DNA of 64,000 nucleotides from Balanoglossus misakiensis (lineage: Eukaryota > Hemichordata), in NCBI GenBank assembly GCA_040954595.2, contig CM082588.2:3658001-3722000 (forward strand), given 5' to 3'. Under the pieces are notes generated by a model. It saw only the letters and a program-made list of their open reading frames with translations. It was not told the DNA's origin and did not search any database. The number at the start of each line of letters is the position of its first letter. Within the stretch, counting starts at the first letter, position 1. Of the stretch, positions 50,964 to 64,000 are shown in pieces. The position numbers and the translations under genes are program-made.

Positions 50964-53385
50964 GTAAGTTGGTTTAGGCCAACGTTTCAAAACCGCGTCT
51001 AAAAGTGTATTTGGTCAGTAATATTATAATTCAATGGTGGAGTGAAGTGGTTGTTTCACCGTTTATGCGAGTAAGGAGATTCACATGTGAACTTATAAAA
51101 GTATTGCTGCCAATTTGGCCAACAGAAGATGACGCTTAATGAGAAAGCCAACCGGCTGATGGAACGAGTACGGTCCTAATGACCTTGGTCGTCTTGACTC
51201 CGAAAGTACTTTGACTTGAGCAATTATCCAAAACATAAATCTTTTCAATGGGCTGCGTGGTATCGGGTATACCAGTTTTTCAGGGGTTAACCAATTGGGT
51301 TGAGGGAGGAGGGGGTGACGACATAAGGTCACTTCTGGACGCATGCTCCTGGCACAAAACTTTGTGGACATTACCAGGGCCAAGTCTCAATTTAGGGCAG
51401 GGTTCTCCCCACGCTGGTCAGCGGTGCTCGGGCCAGACCAGCACTCAAGTGAAAAAGCTAGCAAAAAAAGTCTGCCAGCAGGCACTACTTAGTACTCAAT
51501 CTGGTTTCATCTTGATACGTTGATGAATGGGTTAGACTTGCAACAGATGTGAATATTAATGAGTATGCATATTAATGAGTAGCCAGCACTCAAGTCAAGT
51601 CAGGTGGAACCCTCCCCCCCCCCCCCGGCAGTGGCACGACGATTGGATATCACTTCCTTATGTATGGTCCTATATCTAACAAACAAACGTGGTCCCTTGA
51701 ACCTTTCCATTAAAACACTCCATCTACAAGAATCTTCCAACACCACTGTATGCTTTATTTTCAAATAAATACATCAAAATTTACATTTCAAGAGTTGCGT
51801 TTTTTTAACAGCACTGCTGCATGCAGTGGGCATATTGCACAGGTTTTCCCTTACAACAAAAGACAATTAAACTGGGGGGGGGGGGGGAGAGACACACCAG
51901 GGACGATATTTTATGTCATAACAATGGCAAATGCCAATTACATGTATACTTCCATATACGGACAAAATATGGGTAATAGGTACCGATATACTTAGAGACA
52001 TTAGGGTCTGAAAACATTAAATCAAATCCCCAGGCAGCTTTTAATTAAATTGCTTTTACACGCAGAAAACTAATAATATGCTTCAACAACAAAAACACGT
52101 TGGTGGTCTTATTCTGCTAACAAAAAAACATAAAACTGAATAACTTATATAAATAACATAAATAGCTTTCTGAAATACCTCTTTTGCAGAGAATGTTACT
52201 TCGCTTATGCTATGCTGTGTGTTTCACTAAACAAATTAAACTTGCCTTAGTAATGGTGACATGTAAACGCAATATACCAAGAACTAACTTTAGGGGGGAT
52301 ACATAATTAACAGTGCATTTTGGGATCTTGTAAATTTCTTACCAGGAACTGTGTATAAAAGAACACACTTGTGCATGTACTGAAAACTACCGACTCACAC
52401 TGCTTGAGTGTCCATACAACATACTCTATTTTCAACCCTTATATTTTCAAACCATGACAAGTTGGACAGTCGCAACATGCAAAGTCTTGTAAATGATACT
52501 ATTAAAACTCTTTTAAAACCTCTAAAAGCGGCAAAATTGCATTGGAAGCCCCATGAAGTTCCCCTGAAGCATGGCATTATATATGTTACAAAGTGCCACT
52601 TTAAACCATTTAGCATAATTCGTACCGATTCTTAAATTGAAAATTACTCTCACTGATTGATTAATTCTTATTTTTCCATCATTTTCAAAATTTTGTTTAC
52701 AAAATTATATACAACTTGTTAATTTCTACTTACAGACACCTCTGCTGATTTTCACCAATTGTTTTTCACCAAATGCTCCTCTAAAGCATGTTGTAGGCTA
52801 ACACATCATGGAAAATAACCAGCTTCATCATTGGAGATTTGTACAGGTAATCATACACTCTTGAGGCTACAGCCTTCGTAACGTGTGTTCACCCAGTCAT
52901 GGATGCTGGCCTGGGTCAAAAGTCAGGGGTTATCTATACGTGTGAAATATATTTTCTCCAATGCTTTCCTTTCACTTGCTAACCACATGTACAATCTGTT
53001 CAGAACAGCTACTGGTCGAACAAGAGTGTGTTGACGAATAACTAATCAGACAGATGGTGGCCATTATAAATCTGAATATGTATTGACCACACCACCAAAT
53101 ATGGCCGGAAAGAGCTATGATTTCTGTCACTGCATTGGCTAAATGTCAAATAGACGTAGTTTGAAACAAAGAGTTTGTGTACCAGTGTTTGTTTGTATGT
53201 GTGCATGCCAAAGTTCAACACATTGTGATATACACGATATGTATGAAATTGGTTTGGTTTTTTAAATATATCCAGTGTTATCTTGATATTTAGGACAACC
53301 TATTTGGTACAGTCACATGAAAATCATAAATAGCATCACATTTTGTCATTTTATATAAAAAGATACTCTTTGGAGAGGGCTGGGT
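50964..53385. other. Non-coding stretch left of the DOP1 stop codon
   Basis: The right part is probably the DOP1 3' UTR. At about 51385-51640 a segment opens with AGGGTTCTCCCC and ends with GGAACCCTCCCC, and it holds two copies of CCAGCACTCAAGT (near 51440 and 51582). It may be a dispersed repeat. A G-run lies at about 51875-51888. Confidence 0.4.
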
Positions 53386-56300
53386 TTAATTAACAAGAGG
53401 ATCTAGAAAGTCTCTCTCGATCATTCTCTCGATGAACTGCATTGGTGCAGTGGTGGATGGTCTGCTCTCTGCATCGTCGGCCTTGCTCGTTACCGAGGTG
53501 ATACTGTCCCTCCTGATGTGTCTGTACGGTCTCTCCTGTGATTGGCTGAGCTGCTGGGACTCGAGCAGGGCCGTGCTGCTCTGTGATAGGCTGAGCGAGG
53601 TCAGGCTGCCTCCCAATTGGTGGATGTGGCAGAGGGTGTTGAAGAACTGCTGCAGTTGGCAGATGGACTTGATGTTGTACATGGTTAGGAGTGGCCTCCC
53701 CGGGATGCTTTTGATCAGGGTCAGGTCTTCGGTGTTGTCAAGCTGTAGGGCAAAAGCAAACATAGTACATTTGTATTAAACTTGAGTTACCGTCCATTTC
53801 TTGGACAGCTTTGTGTACTGAAACCTTTAGAAAGACCAATGTATTTGCTTTGGCATTTTTGTTGCTACAAAACACATCTGGTATTCACAGCTATAACTGC
53901 CATTTCAAGTGTGAAAATTTCTCATGTGGAATTAAAGGTATGCATTACATGCTTGAGAGAAAACAGACCAGGGACGTCAGAATCTGGTTTCAGATAAATA
54001 CACATGCACAATAATACAGGAATATTTGCCAATGTCATAAATTGTGTTATCGGTGTTTGAGTTGAGGGTGGTACCCAAGGTAAATAGTCGCTAGGGTTCC
54101 CAAGCCCTAGTTGTTTAACCAGGTTTTCCTTTAGTATATGTCAATTAATGCAGTAATATTTATGAGTAATAAAATATTACCAGGGTTTCCAAATCATTTA
54201 ACAATCTTCCCTAATCCTAGCAAAAACACACAGAGAATCATACACACATTGATTAAGAAGATTGATAGCTGTACACAGCTGTTCCGTCTCATATCCAAGT
54301 AACGTGATCCCTCAATACCTGGTAAATTGATAAGTGCTGTACATGTATAACAGTTGGAAGGGCTATTGTCGCATGCCAAGCTATGCGGTCGGCGTTTCAT
54401 CATGTATCCATTACAGTGATGTAAATTTGGAATATTTATAACTCAATCACTTATGATATCGGGTGTCACATGACATTTGTGTAACATCTGACCTTCAACA
54501 ATCCATTGACAAAGGGTCATTTTGAAATAGGGTCACTTTGGTAATTTTAGACACTACAATAATTTTTCATGTTTGGTGCACTGTGCTCCCAGTACGAACT
54601 AGAGCATATGTTCATACTGGTTAGCTCAGAAATGGGCAGAGAATGACTAGTCCGCAGCTAGACCACACAGCTTGGCTGCCTTTAATACGAAACATGAAAA
54701 CTACAAGCTGAATCAAGTCCTGGTGTCGCAATATACATGTACATATACTTACTCTCTTATTGATCAAATGTGCCAGTCTTGGTATGTGAGGCACAAACTG
54801 CTTCTTCAGCATGTCTAGGCCGCTGTTGTCTCCAATGAAGGCCCACTTATATCTGAAAACCAAAATAAAAAAAAAGAACACCAACTTTAAAATACCTGTT
54901 TTAATTTTGCCAAATTTTCGTTGCTTGTTCTTATCACTGAAACTTATACTAAAACATGTTACGGCAAAATGATGTGAATGACCACCAATGCAGGTGCTTT
55001 GTTCAGACATACATGTACTCAAGATTATCTTTTGTTTAGGCAGTATATTTAGGTTTGAGTAACCGGAAAGAACCTGCTAAGATTCTACACAACCTTTCAA
55101 TCACTAGTGTCAAACATCACTCTGGGTACACACGATGCTGGTATGGAATTTACTTTTCGTGTTTGGATATCAGAGACAAAGCATTGTTAAATCTACGGTA
55201 TCAAAATATGATCTCTCAAATCATAAACATGCCAGCTATATCGGGAGTTTTCTGTCACAGGTGAGGGAGTCTTGCCACCCAAAGTGACACATGTTTGTTG
55301 AAATATTTCCTATTATCACTGCCTTTGTGTTTTACATTTCTGCCTCTGGTTTCCCTGGCCAACAAATGTTATTACGTGTTGCATTTATTTTTTTAAGACT
55401 GATAGGAATTTGACACATGACATTTCTGGTTCAGTCCCAGGACTGCGTAACCACCATAGCTGAAGCCAACATACAGTCTTTGGAAATCTCTACTTGGAGT
55501 GTTTGTTTTCACTGTTCTTAAAGACACAAACAGTCAAGGCAAAATGTGTGAGAACAGCCATTATCAATCATCATTATCTTAAACACCACTGCCACATCAA
55601 GAACCTTATCTGTAAATACTTCAGATTTTCACACCAAAGGAGTGATTTTACAAGCAACATAACCTTTAACCTTTTCACCACCATGGTACAAAAGAGTACT
55701 GTCACTATTTTTTCCTCTTCCCTATGAATCTTTTTGTTGCCACGACAACAGGACCTTCATCACAAGAGGACAAAAGGCGATTGTTTTAACTGGAATGTTT
55801 TCTTTATATTAAGTTCGATAACAAGTCTTTGTTTGCCTTTGTGTTTGCATACAATGCAGCTGCCAGAAAACAATGAAGACTGTCATTGTGCGGGAGTCAA
55901 TTGTGAACACAAGGTCATGTCAGAATATCATTTCATATAAACGGAGTATGGTACTTTTTCTGAAGTGGTTTTGGGGACAGTTACTTCCAGACAATTACAG
56001 TGGGTGCCGTAACAGAACATGCGACTTTACCAAGTCTGCAACTATCAAAGCAGGACTTAGGAGGGACTGTAAACAACTTTGCATCATCTCTCATTCTGAA
56101 CAGCACCATTAGACATTACCAATGTACTGGACTTTGGGCTGTATAAATTTATTTGTTTGTTTGACTGATTCTCCTCTAGTTTGCTACATTTATATTTAGG
56201 CACTTATCTATTACTATGTTTACGCATCTGTATTTGTTTTTTATGTATCAAAATTACATCATAAATCTCCGATTCTGAAAATAAAGATGACAGGTCACTC

Positions 56301-59300
56301 CTAGTATTTATTCAGGTGACTGTCGTCAGTTTGTTTGATTTGAAGATGATTTGGGAGAGCATCTATCTCAATTTGCAGGTCAAAATATAATATCATCATT
56401 ATTTACTATATAGTTAGTACTTGTGACAGGTACAGGCCAGGTTATGACTAATTTTGATATGACATCAGACCAGTGGTACCATTTCTGTCGAATTGTAGAC
56501 ATTTTTGTGAGAGGGCTGTCACTCTGCATGGTCATGGAAAATGGCGGAATCGTCTTCAGTACATGGTTTAGCACACTCTCTTTGAAACATTCACAATCTC
56601 TCTTAGATTTCCACAATATTCAGGTGTTCTCTAAAACTGCAGTTCTACCAATTCAATTGGTAACAGTGAAATATCTTCAGAATATTATGTCTGTGTTGAA
56701 GTAGCTAGCACATGAGTGTTTCGGTCCACTTCTTCAAATACATCGGTCATTACAGTCCACATCCTTGCCCTAACAATCAAGCACTAACACTTTAGAGAAC
56801 ACAAGTATTTGAAAAATCTGCAAGGGAATAACTTGTAGTGTTGTGAAGTGTTGACATTGAGCCGACTTTGTGGCGACACATTGGAATAATGCCCAGTTAA
56901 AAATGATTAATGGCCGAAGCAAAATAACCATGAAATCAGCGTGATTTTTATTTTAACGATGATGTGATTACAATATTCCAAAGTGCCTGAAAATGATGTC
57001 ACCTCATGTGCTGTGTTTGATGAGCATCTGACAGCTGGAATGCTGTAACACCATATTTACCTGTGCAGAAAGTGTTCCGTGTGTGTGTGTGATTGGGGAG
57101 GGGGTCAGCTTGGTTTAAGGGGCTAAGGAGTCAGCCATTTTTGCACAAAGCTATATAGTCTCTTTGTCTGTAGACTGTCAAGCAATCAAAATACTAGTAG
57201 CAACATGATAATTGTGATTCAACTGACTATAAGTCTGAAAGAATGATTTTTCTCAATCCAAACCCTCATACTCCAGAGTTAAGCAATTAAGCTTTTTTAT
57301 TTGATATTGATTGTTTGATAGCATTTCTTTACAACCCTGGAGAACAAACTTTCCAATGTTAATGCTCTCATATATTAATGCCAATGTAAATATCATTGCT
57401 GGTAAGGTCAAAGGTATGGCTTTATAGCCTCATAAATAAATCTACATCTAATGATTTCAGAGCACCTACTGGAGGGGAGGGGGTTGATAGCATGTTAGCT
57501 TAGGAGGGAGGGTGGATGGGTGGTTGGCATGGAGGGTAGTGGGTAGGACGGGAGGGTGCTAGAATAGACACAAACTGTGCCCATGAATCTGACTACCAAA
57601 AGCTAACATGGAGTCATTTATGAAAGTTTTTAAACTCTATCCTTTTGATGCTAGACTATGTCTTCTGACTTGCACATTCTGTATTTTTACAACCACGAAC
57701 AGAAAATAGCACATGCACCATAAATGCCTGACAGCTTGCAAACACCAAAATGGGTCAAACTTTACAAGGGGGTTGTATATTCCAAAGTGATAAACCTGGT
57801 CACAGACAGGGTTTGTTTTTACATGGTTTCTAGTAACCGAGGCTTGTAGGATGCTAAAGACTGTACTACTAACTGGGTCGGGTAAAGTTTGGTATTTGTG
57901 CCCTCCACAGATGGTTCACACTTCACACACTTTTGTTGATATCTGTTTTAAAAACGCACAGTGCAATGCAGGTATATATGTGAATTCTTCGTGGTAACTA
58001 TCCATAGTGGCTATGGCTAAATATGTAGCGAGACGATCACAGGCATTTAAATAATTTTATATTAAAGCAATAATTCGCAGACGAAGAGGAATGCACAGCA
58101 CTGTGCATGGTAGTACTCTTCACAACCTCTTATAGTGATATATAAATTCACACCCTTCTATGCCAGCCAGCACAGGTTATTGTCGCTGCCAGCAACAGAG
58201 TTACTTTGAAGGTCTCCCGGAAGAATATTTGCTTTAATAACCCTAAACCTTTCATAACCCTTCTTTAAGGAGCAGTGTGTACACACTCGTGGTGTTTGCT
58301 CAGCCCGGTTTATGATGCTGTTGTCTTCAGGCAAACTTTTCACACAGTTAAGCGATTGTTCAGTCTTTGGTATCTAGAATACCAGGGAGTCAATGGTCGA
58401 CCTACAGTTCTAGCAAGACAATTTGTGATATGATTTAAATTTTGTCCTCTGATTGACAAATAGTTATGGTGATGCCCTTTTTGTTTCATTATGAAAGGTA
58501 TAGCAGGCTGACTATAAAATGTGAGAATTCAGGTCATATGACTCAGACAATAGTGACTTCACCAAACAATTATGTTTAATGTCCTGAAATGATAAGATAA
58601 GAACTATATGCATTCCAGATGCAAATCTCCTTTACTTTTGTTTACATAACACCCCTGCCCACTATGTGGTTTATGCAAGTGTTCCAAATAAATTTCATCA
58701 TTAGGCATGTTCTTTCTTATCATTTTGACCCCACCATGTCAACTGACTTGGTCCAAAAATAATCACTATGGTCAGTCAAATTTAACTTTTAGGTTGCCGT
58801 AATGAAAATCCCAGTCTATTTGAGTTCGTACTACACTTGTATAAAACACAATTATATAGAGCGCCCCCTATATGCATTTATTGAGATAAGGGCAGATCCC
58901 CAATCTTCTGTTTTCTGTACTATTTTTAGCCCCAAAGGCAAATTCACAATTATAAAACTATGAAAGTGAATTCAAGCAATATTAATATATAACAGAGAGC
59001 AGAAAATAGGGGACACAGATGCAAAATATATGTTCCTGCTTCAAGAAATCTACCAGCAAGCTGTATGAAGTACTTACAGTTGAAACTGTGGCATATTCTC
59101 CACTCGTAACACCAAGGCTAGATCTAATAGTTTGCATGCACTCAGGTAGAGTCCCAACCACTGTTTCTGATAATTCGTCGGTGCACCGTTCAGGATGGGA
59201 AATATCGGTGCTTCTTTCCCAGTGGCTGTGTTCTCTCCAGCACCAAACAATTGCTCTTCAATGTGCAGGAATACATGGACCTAGAGGTACAAAGACAAAT

Positions 59301-62300
59301 TTGGAGTTGATACAAAAATAGGGGTACTGTATATCAATTTGAGAAGGGTAGTGTATTTGAGTGGAAATACTGCAAAATTCCTGAAAGAGGGGTGGCTTAG
59401 ATCAGGACAATTTTAGGCATCATATGGTTAAATCCCTGCAGTCATTATTATTTGGGTGTGGCTTCCATTAGGGATTTCATGGTACCCAACATTAAGATTC
59501 TGACAACAATACTGTGACATTATCTGGTGAATGGTGATCCACTGGGTAGTGTGTCTGGTCCAGCAAGGCTGGTATTTGTATGATGATAGATTGTGAAGGA
59601 AGTCCAGAGGCAGAAGGTATAATTAACAAAAAGCTACACTTTGACATCTTTCTCTAGACTGAAGTCTTACAACACTTGGCAAACAGTGGCTGTTGAATAC
59701 CAACCAGTGCCTCATGAATATTAACAGCACAGCCATATCACTGTGTCACACCTACCATTTCAGATATCATGGTCGGCCACAGCCCCGTCAAGTGCTGGGG
59801 AGACATCCTCAGCAAGAGGACCCGGAAACACATGAAGACCTGCTCGTGGACGTTGGGCACGTTGGTCAGTCTGAGGTTCTCCACCAGTCGCTCCTGGATG
59901 TCTGGAAGGAACTTCTGGTACTGGTCGACTTCGCTGCAGAAGATGCTGAAGGAGAGACGCTTGAGGAGTTGCGCTCGCTGGTCCATTTCTTGCTCCTTGT
60001 TGGTGAAGAGGTTCAGTGACGTGCTGTTGTTGATGGCCGCCACTTTACCTGTTGGAAGTCAAAAAACCTCCACTTAGGATGATGACTACTAGGGATGTCT
60101 ACTTTTGTTGTGCCCCTTACAATTAATGTCCCATAGAGTTCTATAGATTTTGATGCTTCTATAGAGTTCAATAGAAAAAAGGGTCCAAAACTACATAGAA
60201 GACTATGCATCGGATGCATAGGAAAGATGATGGGATACTAGGTACTTACTCATCAGATCTCTGTAGGTCGTCTTGTCATGGGTCATCAAGTTATCCACGA
60301 TGCTTCGCCAACTGAAACCAAGAAAATGTCCACTATGAATTAATGAGATTACACCTATACCAAAGGGAGGAATATACACATGCACTGGGTTTAATTTTGG
60401 GACTACACCCTTCTATCTCTGGGTTCTGCGACACAATCTGCCATGAACTCACCCGTTGATGCAGATGGCATCCATCTGGAAGAAGCTCTGATCCATGAAC
60501 AGCTCTATGGTGTCCTTCCTCCAGGCTTTCCGGGTGTACTGGTACCCGCTCAGGCTGGACAGCAGCGCCACGCAGGCACGGAATGCCGGCATATTGGCAG
60601 CGCTGGAAAAAAAACAGTGGGAAGATGAAGATTACCACAGCGAAAGATTTCAGAGAACATTGACATGCATTGTTACCCATTAGCAACACAGGCACAGAAT
60701 GACAGACACTGTGTCTTTAATACCTACCTATGGTTCTTGAGATATGGTGTCACGTTCTGCATGATTTGTGTCAACAAGGGCACAACTTTCTCTTTCTCTT
60801 CACTGCCATAGATAACATCCAACATGAGCGACAAATTCTGTAATGGAAAACAAAATTCTGATCGTATGCAATAGCATTTTATTGTGCTTACATAAGATGG
60901 GATACACAACTGTCCGGTAGACACATTATTTCTATATCAATTTTACTTGAAGAACTGCTATAGGATATCCTATATGAACATACTTCACAAGGTATACACA
61001 CTGGAAATTTGTTGGGTGAATTTTGCCACAAGAGCTCAATGCTCACCTCTGCAAGTAAAGTCAGTGCCTGGACACTGTATGCTACTTGAGTTGTGGGACT
61101 GGACGTTGCGCTTGGTGTGGGGACCTCATGATGGCGACTTGCTTTTGTTGTCGATGTTTCTATCTGTGGAGCTGGCAGACTTTCTTCCACTGTAAAGTAA
61201 AGAAAACGTGAATACATGTTTGAAGTGTCTGCATTCCACCAGTCGTATAAGTATGAGACTGTAGTACACTGTGATCTGTAGTATGTGTACTCTCAAAATG
61301 GCATCCACTCACAAAAACAAACCAACAACAACAACAACAACAACAAAGAGAAACACTTACGATCCAAGTCTTCCACATATCCATCTTGTGGGACCGGTAT
61401 CACCGATCTCTGTCGCCGGAGCCATCTTGTCTGCCCCAGGGAGGAGCCTGCAATGTGGTAAATGTTCTCAATCGATTTCTGAGAGATTTCTTGCAAGTCT
61501 TTCTGGTATTTCCTGTCAGCAAACCCTGTCATCTTCATGATGAACTCATTCAGAATTCTAAAAAAAAAAAAAAAAAACTTGGTTGGTCTAAAATAAAACT
61601 GAACATTTTTTTTGCTCTCGCGTACTTCACGAAAATTTATTGTTCGTGAAAATTTTCCTGTTTTACAGTAATTTAGATTTGTGGGACATGTCAACGGGGA
61701 GCATGTCTGATTGCAAACAGCGCCCCCACAGAGTGGACCACACCCATCAGAAACAGGTACCTGCAGAAACAACAGAACACGACTGAGTCTATTCATAGCT
61801 TCGGTATCAATTCATGTCTACACATGGGCCCACATTTAAAACAAAACATGTTCTTGCTACTGGTTATCAGTTTTTTGTCTGAATGCAAATCACCCTTCAG
61901 ACATGCATTTCAATTGAGAGAATCAAATTTTGACGTCTGATATACCGGTAGAACATTGACATTAGCATATCATTGGAGATCAATTTGAATTTCCCATTTC
62001 CAATGAAAACAGTTTTTTTCTGGTTAAATGTGTACAAAATTGAAGCGACCTCAATTTAATGGGTGTGGTTAGTAAGGATAGGTGACATTTTTAATAGGTC
62101 ACATTATGAATCCAGCTCTATAAAACATGAGGTACGAGTGTTATCGTTCTTTGGATTTTGGTGTCACCATAACCTGTGTGTGTACTTCTTCAAAATGAGA
62201 CAAGGTCACGTATAGATTGGTTTCCGATCGCTTACCCAAACAGAAGGAACTGTCCAGGTGGAGGCAGGTTGAGTTGCAGACTCTCTCGGAGCAGACTCAG

Positions 62301-63605
62301 TAGGGTCTGCCACGAATCTGACAACTGGGAACTGCTGGTGCGCTGAACAAACTGGTAGAAAAACTGCAGAATGTTCACTTCCAAAGATGGCTGGTTCTGC
62401 AGAAGAACAAGAAAATACAATGCATTGTGTTTTGTGCTTTGTTTCTAATTCACAAAAGCCTTTTTCAGTCAACATTTCACATGAAAGATACCAACTCTCA
62501 TCTTACTACAATGGTTAACAGTTATCATAATGACCTTCATTTTCACAATTTAGGGATCGAGTTACAATTAGGCATATGATATTTCAAAAGTCAATCAGTC
62601 GATTTTGCTTCGACCCCACTCAAATTTCAAATGGGAGAAAACTGACAATCGTTACCTTATCTTTGATTGTGTATGGAGGTCCTTTGATGACATGTCTGAT
62701 GGTCTGTATCACTGTCTCTGTTGGCATGGCTTTGATTGCGTTGACTAGATCAACAAGGAGAGATTGCTCCTCATTGGCTTGCGGAATTACGACCACCTGG
62801 TTTGGAAAATAAAGTGAAATTAGAGTCATTACATGGTCATGGGTCTTACTTTGAAATTCCAAATCTCTGTGCTTAGTTTTTCCAGCCAGATCTGTTCATT
62901 TTTTATTGACTTCACACCGCCTCCTGTACAACCAATGAATTCATCTTACCTTGCGAGTTCCCACCACAGGCCTGTTCAGCTTTCGCCGGTCACTCCACAC
63001 AACTCCGATTGCACCCAGCAAGTTTATCCCGTGGTGGAGAGCTATGGGACTCAAGAATTCCATGAGTTGCTGTCTGACAGCCTGTATGGGAGGAAAAGTC
63101 AAGTTTTACTTCATATACTTTTCCACAGTATGACTACTGCCAAATTTACCGAGTACAACTGTCCCCCTGAATCTTTCATATTTTACCACTTCCTTTCTGC
63201 TGTCTAATGGCCCCCCGACCTTAACCCTTTCACCCCCAGTTACCTCTATAGAGGTCCAACCTTCCCATAGAAAACAATGTATTTGGACTGGACCATAGTG
63301 GTGGACGGTTCAAGCATGTACACTAGCTGCTCTCCACTTACCCTAGGTGTTCCTATAACCCAGTTAGCTTTCTTCGCCTCTCGCTGATAGCTTCCACTGC
63401 GGCTCTCCTCAGCTTCACATGTAGTGATGGCCGACCACAGCACGGCCACGGCCGACATGATCCGCGGTAGGATCCCCAGTAGTCCCTTCCTGGCCTCGGT
63501 GACGGGGTTTGCGCTCTGCGTACCAGCGCCGGCCACAGCACCCTGTTGATGAAGCAACGTCCTGGCTGTAGACTCGGCATTCAGAAACAAACATGACTGG
63601 TAGCT
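53386..63605 (-). CDS. DOP1: DOP1 (Dopey) family protein, C-terminal part
   Basis: DOP1 proteins are very large peripheral membrane proteins that work with MON2 in Golgi/endosome traffic. Thirteen minus-strand exons: 63342-63605, 62950-63081, 62656-62796, 62236-62396, 61361-61557, 61047-61189, 60728-60837, 60453-60602, 60250-60311, 59756-60048, 59078-59280, 54753-54852, 53386-53742. They join in frame to 770 codons plus TAA; the N-terminal part lies beyond the right edge. Seen: [105 protein letters not shown], and the end [11 protein letters not shown]. These agree closely with the conserved C-terminal repeats of vertebrate DOP1A/DOP1B. The 4.2 kb intron 54853-59077 is the longest. Whether it is closer to DOP1A or DOP1B cannot be told. 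Confidence 0.94.
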
Positions 63606-64000
63606 CTGTTGGGTGCATGTCGGGGGGTGGAGGTGGGTGTGGAAAGAAGGTGGAGAGGAAAGAGAGAAAGAAAAAGCACACCAAAAGAGAAATGACAAGA
63701 TGCAAGATGCCGCACACCCGATTTCATTATTCAGAGGAGACAGATGGAAAGAACAGAAATTGGAACAGATTTGCAATGCAAAATGATGCGGGATGAAACT
63801 TCAACAAATTATGCACAAAACCAAATAGCCGCGTGGTAAGCAACAGATCATAAAGTGTATTAAGCCCATGAGATGCAAAGTACATTGTAGATTGAGAGAA
63901 ATGATAGAGGTTTGTAAAATCAAATCACAGAAACACAATGTACATAACATGAATAAATTGGTGAATGTGTCATATGTAATCGTCATGTATTGTCATGTAC
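63606..64000. other. Upstream intron of DOP1 (presumed)
   Basis: No exon was recognised. The next 5' DOP1 exon must lie beyond the right edge, because the exon at 63342-63605 begins in phase 0 after a CCCAACAG acceptor. Confidence 0.5.

Noticed and set aside
53432-53779. Plus-strand ORF of 115 codons
   Set aside because: Antisense of the last DOP1 exon, whose minus-strand reading is conserved.
61690-61770. Possible extra DOP1 exon with a CTGCAG acceptor
   Set aside because: The flanking exons already join in frame (…[13 protein letters not shown]) as in known DOP1, and the segment lacks a good donor.

Overview
This is nuclear DNA from an animal. Genes are split by GT-AG introns of roughly 90 bp to several kb, a eukaryotic tRNA-Trp is present, and a linker histone gene carries a metazoan-type histone 3' stem-loop. 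Protein content and exon phases look like an invertebrate bilaterian. I lean towards a deuterostome such as a lancelet, acorn worm or echinoderm, but the sequence alone does not settle this. All exon models come from reading splice sites, phase continuity and family similarity by eye; none is supported here by transcripts.

Left third (1-20.1 kb): three consecutive minus-strand genes for pre-mRNA processing. They are the first exons of SF3A3 (U2 snRNP subunit), a complete HNRNPR/SYNCRIP-type hnRNP in 9 coding exons, and a complete SRRM1 (SRm160, PWI plus RS domains) in 13 coding exons. A plus-strand tRNA-Trp(CCA) lies beside the SF3A3 5' end. SRRM1 shares a ~390 bp head-to-head promoter interval with the next gene.

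Middle (20.4-37.2 kb): two paralogous JmjC/cupin-type putative Fe(II)/2-oxoglutarate hydroxylases face each other tail to tail. Both have a signal peptide, the HxD...H iron triad with a correctly spaced 2OG lysine, a C-terminal EF-hand, and an ER-retention tail (KDEL in one, REEL in the other). They look like calcium-binding oxygenases of the ER lumen. A perfect-arm hairpin with flanking direct repeats sits between them. A classical short-chain dehydrogenase (9 exons, minus) follows.

Right-centre (38-46 kb): a minus-strand membrane aminopeptidase P (XPNPEP2-like) with a signal peptide and GPI-type tail. It contains two separate pairs of tandem alternative exons in its catalytic domain. One pair encodes the same 25 residues with 21 of 25 codons changed only synonymously. 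This is the most striking observation in the window.

Right (46-64 kb): a histone-like transcription unit without a histone coding region (46.64-46.92 kb), then an intronless histone H1 gene with the same promoter element and a canonical histone 3' end. A poorly understood stretch (48.4-53.4 kb) follows, with one candidate orphan exon. Last come the 13 C-terminal coding exons of DOP1 (Dopey) on the minus strand, which runs off the right edge. Simple-sequence repeats are frequent in introns.
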